Positions 54,807 through 64,000 of a DNA stretch of 64,000 bases are shown in pieces. The stretch is from Harmothoe impar (lineage: Eukaryota; Annelida; Polychaeta; Phyllodocida; Polynoidae): NCBI GenBank assembly GCA_947462335.1, contig OX381704.1, forward strand, positions 122,074,065 to 122,138,064, read 5' to 3'. The notes beneath the pieces are model-generated. The model had not been told where the DNA came from, searched no databases, and worked only from the letters and a program-made list of their open reading frames with translations. The translations under genes and the position numbers were made by a program. The first letter of the stretch is position 1. Every line of letters begins with the position of its first letter.

Positions 54807-57340
54807 TTAATGCCTCCTGTAGTCACCTTCTATATACTACAGCACTGTTAATGGGTCTGTAGTCACCTTCTATATACTACAGCACTGTTAATGCCTCCTG
54901 TAGTCACCTTCTATATACTACAGCACTGTTAATGGGTCTGTAGTCACCTTCTATATACTACAGCACTGTTAATGCCTCCTGTAGTCACCTTCTATATACT
55001 ACAGCACTGTTAATGCCTCCTGTAGTCACCTTCTATATACTACAGCACTGTTAATGCCTCCTGTAGTCACCTTCTATACACTACAGCACTGTTAATGCCT
55101 CCTGTAGTCACCTTCTATATGCTACAGCACTGTTAATGCCTCCTGTAGTCACCTTCTATATACTACAGCACTTTTAATGCCTCCTGTAGTCACCTTCTAT
55201 ATACTACAGCACTGTTAATGCCTCCTGGGTCTGTAGTCACCTTCTATATACTACAGCACTGTTAATGCCTCCTGTAGTCACCTTCTATATACTACAGCAC
55301 TGTTAATGCCTCCTGTAGTCACCTTCTATATACTACAGCACTGTTAATGCCTCCTGGGTCTGTAGTCACCTTCTATATGCTACAGCACTGTTAATGCCTC
55401 CTGTAGTCACCTTCTATATACTACAGCACTGTTAATGCCTCCTGTAGTCACCTTCTATATACTACAGCACTGTTAATGGGTCTGTAGTCACCTTCTATAT
55501 ACTACAGCACTGTTAATGCCTCCTGTAGTCACCTTCTATATACTACAGCACTGTTAATGCCTCCTGTAGTCACCTTCTATATACTACAGCACTGTTAATG
55601 CCGCCTGTAGTCACCTTCTATATACTACAGCACTGTTAATGCCTCCTGTAGTCACCTTCTATATACTACAGCACTGTTAATGCCTCCTGTAGTCACCTTC
55701 TATATACTACAGCACTGTTAATGCCTCCTGGGTCTGTAGTCACCTTCTATATACTACAGCACTGTTAATGCCGCCTGTAGTCACCTTCTATATACTACAG
55801 CACTGTTAATGCCTCCTGTAGTCACCTTCTATATACTACAGCACTGTTAATGCCTCCTGTAGTCACCTTCTATATACTACAACACTGTTAATGGGTCTGT
55901 AGTCACCTTCTATATACTACAGCACTGTTAATGCCTCCTATAGTCACCTTCTATATACTACAGCACTGTTAATGCCTCCTGGGTCTGTAGTCACCTTCTA
56001 TATACTACAGCACTGTTAATGCCTCCTGTAGTCACCTTCTATATACTACAGCACTCTTAATGCCTCCTGTAGTCACCTTCTATATACTACAGAACTGTTA
56101 ATGCCTCCTGTAGTCGCCTTCTATATACTACAGCACTGTTAATGCCTCCTGTAGTCACCTTCTTTATACTACAGCACTGTTAATGCCTCCTGGGTCTGTA
56201 GTCACCTTCTATATACTACAGCACTGTTAATGCCTCTTGTAGTCACCTTCTATATACTACAGCACTGTTTATGCCTCTTGTAGTCACCTTCTATATACTA
56301 CAGCACTGTTAATGCCACCTGTAGTCACCTTCTATATACTACAGCACTGTTAATGCCTTCTGTAGTCACCTTTTATATACTACAGCACTGTTAATGGGTC
56401 TTTAGTCACCTTCTATATACTACAGCACTGTTAATGCCTCCTGTAGTCACCTTTTATATACTACAGCACTGTTAATGGGTCTTTAGTCACCTTCTATATA
56501 CTACAGCACTGTTAATGCCTCCTGTAGTCACCTTCTATATACTACAGCACTGTTAATGGGTCTGTAGTCAACTTCTATATACTACAGCACTGTTAATGGG
56601 TCTGTAGTCACCTTCTATATACTACAGCACTGTTAATGCCTCCTGGGTCTGTAGTCACCTTCTATATACTACAGCACTGTTAATGCCTCCTGTAGTCACC
56701 TTCTATATACTACAGCACTGTTAATGCCTCCTGTAGTCACCTTCTATATACTACAGCACTGTTAATGCCTCCTGTAGTCACCTTCTATATACTACAGTAC
56801 TGTTAATGCCTCCTGTAGTCACCTTCTACATACTTCAGCACTGTTAATGCCTCCTGTAGTCACCTTCTATATACTACAGCACTGTTAATGCCTCCTGTAG
56901 TCACCTTCTATATACTACAGCACTGTTAATGGGTCTGTAGTCACCTTCTATATACTACAGCACTGTTAATGCCTCCTGTAGTCACCTTCTATATGCTACA
57001 GCACTGTTAATGCCTCCTGTAGTCACCTTCTATACACTACAGCACTGTTAATGCCTCCTGTAGTCACCTTCTATATACTACAGCACTGTTAATGCCTCCT
57101 GTAGTCACCTTCTATACACTACAGCACTGTTAATGCCTCCTGTAGTCACCTTCTATATACTACAGCACTGTTAATGCCTCCTGTAGTCACCTTCTATATA
57201 CTACAGCACTGTTAATGCCTCCTGTAGTGACCTTCTATATACTACTGCACTGTTAATGCCTCCTGTTGTCACCTTCTATATACTACAGCACTGTTAATGC
57301 CTTCTGAAGTCACCTTCTATATACTACAGCATTGCTATTG
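54807..57340. repeat. 41-bp satellite, right segment (about 60 monomers)
   Basis: Same monomer family. The string of variants just left of the retrotransposon (TATACAC, TATATGC, then CACTTTTAATG) recurs intact near 55060-55184, so this segment holds a copy of the pre-insertion array. Monomers grow more divergent toward the right edge (TATAGTC, TCGCC, TTTATAC, CTTCTGAAGTC). The array ends at AGCATTGCTATTGCCGCCTA, which is unit sequence equivalent to 4.81 kb (A) and 14.14 kb (B). Confidence 0.93.
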
Positions 57341-57379
57341 CCGCCTACCCTCGTCCAGTCAGTAGATTGCCCCTCCCCC

Positions 57380-57920
57380 CTGCCCTCTGTCACACATGTA
57401 CACCTGCACCCTAATCTAGACTCTGAGGGCATTCAGGCTGTGTAGGTTATGTGGAGGACGGCGTAAGGTATGGCTTGCGAGGGGGGGGGGGTGGATGTGG
57501 AGGGTAGGAGGGGGGCGGGGGGGGGGGGGGGGGTGATACACTACCACACCTGTGACACACCCACACTAAGGGCATTAAGTGGTGTAGTGCAGGAGGGCAG
57601 ACTGATTGTGGGGGTAAATTGTAGGGCTGGGGGAGGGAGGCTATGACAGTGTAATTGTGGATTGGAGGTAGGTGGGATAACCGGTGCAGTGTGATTATGG
57701 GGGAGGAAGAACTGGATAGTTGATAGGCAAGTTGAAACTGGTATGAGAATGCCCCAATCTGACAGAGCACTGCTCTGACAGTGGAATGAGAGGAGAGGGA
57801 ATCTGGGCACTGAGGGCCTTAAGGGGTTGTAGTGCAAGGAGCGGGTGGGGTGACTGTAGGGGGTAAATGGTGGGGCAGGGGAAGGTAGGCTATGGCAGTG
57901 TAATTGTGGGCTGGAGGGAG
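57380..57920. repeat. G-rich internal repeats of unit C with long G runs
   Basis: Counterpart of 4.87-5.42 kb and 14.2-14.4 kb: ACCCTAATCTAGACTCTGAG, GGCATTCAGG; CTAAGGGCATTAAG; CTGGGCACTGAGGGCCTTAA. Uninterrupted G runs near 57481-57491 and 57520-57532 have strong G-quadruplex potential on the plus strand and may be length-variable or miscalled. A sub-repeat ending GATTGGAGGTAGGTGGGATA recurs about 240 bp later. No coding. Confidence 0.6.
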
Positions 57921-58566
57921 GGAGGATAAAAGGTGCAGTAAGTCGGAAACTGGTATGAGAACCCCCCAATCTGACAGAGCACTGCTCCGACAGTGAAAGG
58001 AGGAGAGAGGGAAGACAGTGAGCATGGATACAGATAATGACTTATCCCAAACAAAAGAATTGTTGTTGAGAAGAATCTGACTGGGAAACTGGGAGGGATA
58101 TCAGATGTGCGGAGGGATAGGAAGAGGGTATAAAGAGCGAGACATATAGGTATAGTGGGGCAAGGAGTATCAGGCCATGTTATGTGGAAACATCTGGAAT
58201 ACGAGAAGTGAGGTGGTACAAAGCAGATCAAGACAGTGCAGTGTTCAGCGTGGTAAGGCCATGTAGGTAGGAGGGGTCGGGGGAGCAGACCAGGTGTGTG
58301 GGGGTTGTGTACGGGGAGGGGGGGGGGCACCCAGCTGGCACTACATGTACAGTGGGGGTTGGTGTAAGGGAGGTGAAGCTTTGGGGAGGGGGCTGCTACA
58401 GGGAGCCAGGTGTGGCAATAAAGAGAGATATTGAGAGGCAGCGGAGAGGAGGGAAAGTAACCAGGATAATTAAGTGAGGAGTCGGATAGAGATAGAGTTG
58501 GGGAGGCACAGGGAATAGGGTAGAGGTGTGAGCGGTGGAAGTAAATGGGATTATAAGTATAATGAT

Positions 58567-58800
58567 AGTTTAGCCTAGCAGTTAGTATCCACTGCTTCCA
58601 TGTGACACCATAGGTTCTGATTTAAGAGTAGTAGCCCCAAATTGGGAACTAAACATATAAGGGTACGGTGTACGCTCACTCCTTAGCGGACAGCTATGCT
58701 GTCACTCCGGCCGACGGACCGGGTGAGGCAACCTCGGATCTTGAATCATTGGACAAGCTAGCAACTGTTGCTGCGGAGTGCTGTGGGTTGTACGAGGAAA
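58567..58800 (+). mobile_element. Probable tRNA-derived SINE
   Basis: TTTAGCCTAGCAGTTAGTAT fits an RNA polymerase III box A. GGTTCTGATTT (58613-58623) fits a box B, 42 bp after box A, the spacing expected of a tRNA. The next ~170 bp form a non-tRNA body (GGCCGACGGACCGGGTGAGG type) unlike the surrounding G/A-rich unit sequence. Units A and B lack it at the same place. The 3' end, tail and target duplication are not clear. Confidence 0.5.
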
Positions 58801-58904
58801 GAGAATGGTAGACAAAACAGGGAAGGGATGGACAATAGGGATATAGTGTATGACAGGAGAATATGGAGTAAGCAGGGAAGGATTCGGGGTGGGGGATTGT
58901 TAGA

Positions 58905-59050
58905 GTGACAGATTGGCCCCTAATGGCGGCCTCCCCTAGAGCCGCTCAGGAGGCTATAAATAGGATCAGCAGGTGGCAGCAACTGAAAGGTCATGACCAG
59001 ACCCAGCGTCTGTCTTACACTCCTCTCCAACTCTGCTAAGAGAGCAGCAG
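58905..59050 (+). promoter_or_regulatory. Conserved TATA plus CTCF-like block, unit C
   Basis: TATAAATA at 58955-58962 and TCAGCAGGTGGCAGC at 58966-58980, spacing again 11 bp. Upstream AATGGCGGCCTCCCC and GAGCCGCTCAGGAGGC, and downstream CCAGACCCAGCGTCTGTCTT, match units A and B. Confidence 0.5.
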
Positions 59051-59667
59051 GGAACTAGAGAAGTAGGGAAGTAGACATACACACATGTTAGGAGGGAGGC
59101 AGGAATGCTGACAGACTGGAGGACCAAGAGGAGGGCAGTTATACATCCAAGGTCAGAGAGACATGGACAGATACACAGACAAAAATCATTTGATAGAGTA
59201 AATATCTACTCAGAACAGACAGTGCCACTAAGGCCTGCATCCTTCAATGTTACTGGATTGCTGAGTCAGTGAGGCACAGAGTGGTGCATGGCAGCTTAAT
59301 GCATTAACCTCCAAACACCACAAGTAGATGTTCTCAGGTTGACATTTAGCAGCAGAGGCTTAGGCAGCTAAAGTGTCTCAGTCCATTCAGTCTAGACTAA
59401 AGGTACTGGTTTTAAGGAAAACAACCCTCTCCAGATGTACACCCAGTCTATGACTACGCAGAATCCTATTATGATAAAATCAATGCAGTATATAGATAGT
59501 GTTTGTGGCGGCAGTAGGGTGATTGTTGGTAGTATACACTTGTGTGTAGGGGGGGGGGGGGGGGGTGAAGGTTACATAGCAATGTAACCTCTTCAGATCA
59601 TGTAAGTAGGATTTTGACAAATTCTGTCAATAATGACATGAAACAAAGAAGCACTCAAACCGTTCAC

Positions 59668-59716
59668 CACTGAGGGTTATTTCACCTGGCTTTGACTCTT
59701 GAAATAACCCTCAGTG
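59668..59716. repeat. Hairpin with 17-bp perfect arms
   Basis: CACTGAGGGTTATTTCA (59668-59684) and TGAAATAACCCTCAGTG (59700-59716) around a 15-nt spacer. Not present in units A or B; probably a small foldback insertion. It follows a G run at about 59549-59564. Confidence 0.88.
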
Positions 59717-59769
59717 AGCAGTAGGGGATTGGGCAATCCCATATAAATGTGTACATCCCTGAGAACCCT

Positions 59770-60425
59770 TCCATGAAATTGACATTATATTTAATCTGTT
59801 CCCATTAATTTCAAAGGTTTTACCCCACTAACATCTTGAATTGCTGGTTTTCTTGCTTCAAGTGGTTGAAAACCAAATGAATTTATTTTTCTTAATTCAA
59901 GTTAATTAGGGCTTAGCTGCATTTGATTACACTCACCGGTGCTTTGGGAACTGAAGATTATTTTGTTTCATAACTGGTTTGTGGTGCATCTAGAATATCC
60001 AAACAATATTGAACCTGTATTATTGGGTACTGCTGCATGCAGATTATCAGAAAGTTGTGAACTTGTGTTTATGTATATCGGAAAATTCTCTCAAATCTTG
60101 TATCATTCTAGTTAAAACATAGCCCTGTGGAGTAAACGCATGCCACATGGCAACCCCTTAATGAGGCTATATATCCCTAATGGAGTTCCTCAGTGCATCA
60201 ATTAGTGTCTTATACAGACATATGAATGCAGATTTTAATTAAGGCATATAACACATTGCTGACCAGTCACATACACCTTTTAATGGGTTTTAATTTACTC
60301 TCAGATTTCTTGTGTCAAGTGGTTAAAAACGTAATGACGGGTGGAGGTTTTCCTTCATTCAAGCAAATTAAAACTTGGCTGCGTTTGATTACAGCCTCTG
60401 GTGCTTTGGTGATTATTCAATAATA
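59770..60425. repeat. Internal duplication in unit C
   Basis: The block TTCAAGTGGTTGAAAACCAA...AATTCAAGTTAATTAGGGCT...GATTACACTCACCGGTGCTTT (about 59830-59945) is repeated in degenerate form at about 60315-60410 (TCAAGTGGTTAAAAACGTAA, TTCAAGCAAATTAAAACTTG, GATTACAGCCTCTGGTGCTT). Unit B has one copy near 17.45-17.6 kb. The short frame at 60226-60423 lies in this repeat and is not conserved, so it is not called as a gene. Confidence 0.55.
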
Positions 60426-62882
60426 ATAATAATATTGCATCTGTATCATTGCGTACTGCTGCATTCGGGTCAGCTTTTTTACATACTGCAGTATTAGTGT
60501 ACACTAAATGTGTATTGAAGGTTTTTCTGAGAGTGTTTATGCACTGCCAACCTATAGAACACTTTACTGCTGGGGTTTTCTTAGTTAAGTTGTCCTTCAT
60601 GAAAATAAAATGATGTAGCTAGTGCAAATTATTGTGCATGTTCAGCACTATGTATCTACTTCTTACAGCTTAAAGAATGCAAAGGGGGCATATGAGTCAT
60701 CTTCTTATTTAGATATGGCCTAGGGTCACTGACAAAGTTATGGGGAAGTCAATTCTAATCAATGGCTAATAAAACTGATAATCTTATAGTCATTCACAAT
60801 CTGGTTAAGCTGTAGAAGATTGCCTGTCACACAAAGCTGCTGTAGCTGCTTAAACATCGAGAGCTGCGTGATGACAAGATCATGTTTGCCAATCCACCGT
60901 CTGGGTCATGCAAGGCACCTCCAGAAGCCTATATAGCCCCTGCTGTAGTCTACTGTGTAGTCTCCAGGTGGCACCAGTGTCTATATGAGGTCTACTAGGC
61001 AGCAGCATATCTGTCGGAGGCAGAAGTTTAAGTGCTCTGATTCTGCTGGTATCCGTCATGTTTTGCAGGTACAGTGTACACTAGTAGTGCATAAGAAGTG
61101 ACATGCCATTGTCTATTATTTATGGACTTCTACCTAGTTTGGATGGGACTTATATGCAATTTCTTGATTTAATCTTGGTATACACTTTGTGGAGACATAT
61201 AGAGTCCTGCCCAGACTTTTGTCCATAACTAGGTGAGCGCCTTGGTGTTCAATCCTACATTACATTTTTTCTGAATACCAAAACAAGATGACAATGACAT
61301 TGTGTACACCTTAGGAGGCAGGCAGGGTGGAGTAACCATCATGCAGTCTACTCCATGTAACAGTTTTGTTATCCTGCATGGTTTAGTCTCACTTCACCCT
61401 GTCCCTCCTTACCCGCCACACGCAGAGTCTCATGTCTACTTCATGTCTGCACGGGACTTTGTGACATCCAACCGCCTCACAAAAACGACATCAATTTGTA
61501 TGATGCATCAAGTATCATAGCATGTTTCAGGCAGGAGTCTGGGGAATCCACTACACTCAACCAAAGCATGAGTTGATCTTGTGTGCCCTCCAATCCCTGG
61601 ACACCGCATATTGTTCCACAAATTACGAAGAACCAGTCTTTTTCTAGCACTGTCTTTACAAAATCTAGGGCAGGATTGGGTTTGCTGCAGCACCTGATCA
61701 TGAGGCTGTGACAGAGGCAAACACTGAGGTACACATTGAGGGTGAGATTGTGATTTCTTAATGCGTATCTATATTTCTCTTTTTTGCCTCAGGTTGTTTT
61801 TCTGCTTGGCATTGCCTGTTACATTTGTTGGTTTCTTGTAACAATACCAAGCTAACTAGGGAACCCCACTATGTTAGACACAGAGCAGAAAACATGTTCA
61901 TGGTGTTGATCACAATTGTAGTACACAGATCTGTTATGTATTCTGGCACCATTTGGCAGGAAACGTGCCGAAACTCGTAGTTAATGCCTCCAGATGGTGG
62001 TGCTGATTGTGGGTTCAGTCGCTGAGTCTGATGTCATAGACTACTGATTGGTTTCTGAGTCTGCCATGATTGGCATCCATCACATGGCAGCTCTCACCCA
62101 TAATGGTCACATTATGACACCCAGACAGGACATTATGTAGACTACCATAGTCAGAGAGACTCATCACTACAAGGTCCAGTGGTTATCTACACCTAGACAC
62201 TGTCCTGAATATCTAAGGGTTCAGAGAGCTCGGACAACAATCATCAAACCTTAACATGCATGTTATATTTATGCAATGCATAGTTAAAGAATCTCTGCAT
62301 CAATTACATTGAATCAAGTTGAGCCACTCCGCTCTAAACACAGAAATATCAAATTTCAATTTCTCTCCATTACCTTGGAGGGCTCATGATCAGCCTCAGA
62401 CCTTATCCATGAGGTTGGCTTCTCATTGAAATACTTGTATCTTTCCGTTAATTGTCTGATGTGTCCATGGCTGTCATTGTTCCAGTCAAATGTGTCTGAC
62501 TTGCCCCCAGGATGTTTCTGCATTTATCTAATGTTAATGTGAGAATACTGAAAAACAGGATTTTAACCAGAACTAATGTGCTGGAATGGAAAACAACAGA
62601 TGTGACTCTGTAAGCAGGGGAGATGTTTATTTTGGGGACCGCCAGCATCCAGGTGAGGGCATCCAGGATGGCACTTCTATTCCGTCTATTGATATACGTC
62701 TATGTACATTGTGTACAGACATACACAGTTCCTGCCGCACCTCCTCTAATGCCTTTTCTTACACCTAATGTAAGCTTAACCAGGATAACCAGGTTGTGTA
62801 GACTAATGTTAACAAGTTGTGCCATCTCGATGATCACAGCCCTGGAGGAGGTTTAATCACAACCTGGGGGCAGACAGGCTGT

Positions 62883-62895
62883 AATTACATAGTGG
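62883..62895 (+). other. Empty PLE target site in unit C
   Basis: AATTACATAGTGG occurs once, flanked by CAGGCTGT on the left and GGCAATGAGGTTATTAGATA on the right. This is the paralogous sequence to the two sides of the PLE in unit B (20371-20391 and 27372-27420), and it fixes the insertion point and shows the PLE arrived after B and C separated. Confidence 0.9.
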
Positions 62896-64000
62896 GGCAA
62901 TGAGGTTATTAGATAATTATTTTTCATAAAGGCATGGGGAATCTATATAGACATGTCTGAGGGAAAGGGATACCCAGCCTCAGTACTGCATCAATTTAGA
63001 AGGACGGCTCATGATTGGTGACTAAACTGGCAAATATAAATGTCAAACTCAAAACACATAAAGAAAACAACAATAAAATACATTCAACTTTGTCAGTAAA
63101 ATCGTCCATAGATGTATACAGAGCTGTGTTGACAGCCTGACCTCCTACACACATACAGGTATGCAGATTCAGACAGCGCCCTGATACGTCCTCCATGATG
63201 TCTATTTACCGTCCATCAGCAGCTTCATGTATAGTCCCAAAGTGCTGAGGCAGCATTCTTTGCACTCTCCTCTCTACTTCTGTATGTCTGTTCCTCTCTG
63301 CATCTCTGTGCAACTGTCCATGTATGCGTCCTCCCTACCGTATCTCTTTATCTCAGACTCAAAATGAGTTTCTTTAGCATATTAAGTAGTCTACAGAGGG
63401 AAAGATTAATAACTCCTCGTAAAGTTATCAATTTCTGTATCGGTATACCAGCTGTAAAAAGCATGTAAACATTGCAATAGGCCCCCTTGTGTTCTGATGT
63501 ACACAGGCAGGTTGGGGCAGAGGTACAGGTTCTGATGTACACAGGCATGTTGAGGCAGAGCAACAATTACTGAGGAACACAGGGAAGTTTGAGCAGAGGT
63601 ATAAAAGAGCAACCAGAGCAACTGTCATGATGATATCTCATAGGAGAGTGCTTCTCTGGTTATGAATCCAATATCACACCTGGACTCATACAATATAGAT
63701 GTGTGTACGGCATAGAGAGGACTCTCTCTATGAATCATTATTCTGATCTCAGATACATGGATCTCATGTCTAGATGTTACCATCCTGCAAACAAACACTA
63801 ACTCTCTGAGGGACACATTCAGATATCCAGGCACATCACCTCAAGTCACACAACAGCTCTGTTAGTATGAGTAACTTGGCAGGACATTTGGATTTGTTAA
63901 TGGTTTAACTGTTAAAGTAGGTGTTATATAGAGCCCTTTGAGTAGTGTGACGTACTACACTCAGAGTTAACATAGACATGTTACTCTGGTTGCTCTCTTA

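Larger units (their letters stand above)
28740..64000. repeat. Segmental duplication unit C, continuing past the window
   Basis: Third tandem copy, enlarged by the satellite block at 30.77-57.34 kb. Shared landmarks after the satellite: TATA/CTCF-like block (58.93 kb), 'GTGCCACTAAGGCCTGCATC' (59.22 kb), 'GGGTCATGCAAGGCACC' (60.9 kb), 'GGCTGTCATTGTTCC' (62.47 kb), 'GATAACCAGGTTGTGTAGAC' (62.78 kb) and 'ATGAATCCAATATCACACCT' (63.66 kb). The last bases match unit B near 28.38 kb, so roughly 350 bp of the unit lie outside the window. A block at 61.26-61.78 kb partly repeats material from the start of the units (GTGACAGAGGCAAACACTGA, also at 3.81 kb). No host gene is recognised in 28.74-29.4, 29.8-30.7 or 59.8-64.0 kb. 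Confidence 0.8.

Noticed and set aside
32229..57340. CRISPR-like appearance (short repeats, regular spacing)
   Set aside because: There are no unique spacers; the whole monomer repeats with graded variants, and the context is a eukaryotic satellite.
57447..58330. Proline/serine-rich minus-strand frames
   Set aside because: Complement of the G-rich tract of unit C; not conserved in A or B.
60226..60600. 65- and 81-codon frames in unit C
   Set aside because: They lie in an internal duplication and are not open in the other copy or in unit B.
63348..63628. Overlapping Cys/Leu-rich minus-strand frames
   Set aside because: Generated by a short local repeat (GTTCTGATGTACACAGGCA); the aligned region of unit B does not keep them open.

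Overview
The window looks like repeat-dominated intergenic or heterochromatin-like DNA from an animal nuclear genome, most likely a marine invertebrate. This rests on the repeat types present (a GIY-YIG Penelope-like element, a DIRS/Ngaro-order tyrosine-recombinase retrotransposon, a probable tRNA-derived SINE, many small TIR/foldback elements and very large satellites), not on any host gene. I find no convincing host protein-coding gene. The only long open frames belong to two retrotransposons.

Layout. (1) Positions 1-2646 are a 146-bp satellite whose monomers carry an RFX/X-box-like palindrome. (2) From about 2.65 kb to the end runs a three-copy tandem segmental duplication of a unit of roughly 9-9.7 kb: A about 2.65-12.35 kb, B about 12.35-28.74 kb, C about 28.74 kb to past the window end. 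The same landmarks recur in the same order: a G-rich tract, a TATA box with a CTCF-like motif at fixed spacing, and several later blocks. Size differences between copies come mostly from insertions. (3) Unit B carries a complete-looking Penelope-like element (20392-27371): identical 991-bp pseudo-LTRs, a 30-bp tail, a 13-bp target duplication, an 849-codon ORF1 and an ORF2 with reverse transcriptase and GIY-YIG endonuclease. Unit C still has the matching empty site at 62883-62895. (4) Unit C carries about 22 kb of a 40/41/47-bp satellite (30773-57340 with interruptions). It was amplified from a short segment present once in units A and B, and shows higher-order repeats of about 1.7-2.6 kb. This array is interrupted by a 1.09-kb TIR element (31137-32228) and by a truncated minus-strand DIRS/Ngaro-like element (50533-54806). 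In the latter, gag and pol are in the same frame, separated by one UAG codon.

How the parts relate: the unit duplicated first; later came the PLE in B and the satellite expansion in C; the DIRS-like element and the 1.09-kb element then landed inside the satellite. Conserved promoter-like blocks (TATAAATA plus a CTCF-like 15-mer in the same phase in four copies) suggest each unit may contain a transcribed, possibly noncoding, locus. That is inference. All coordinates were read by eye, so repeat boundaries may be off by a few bases.
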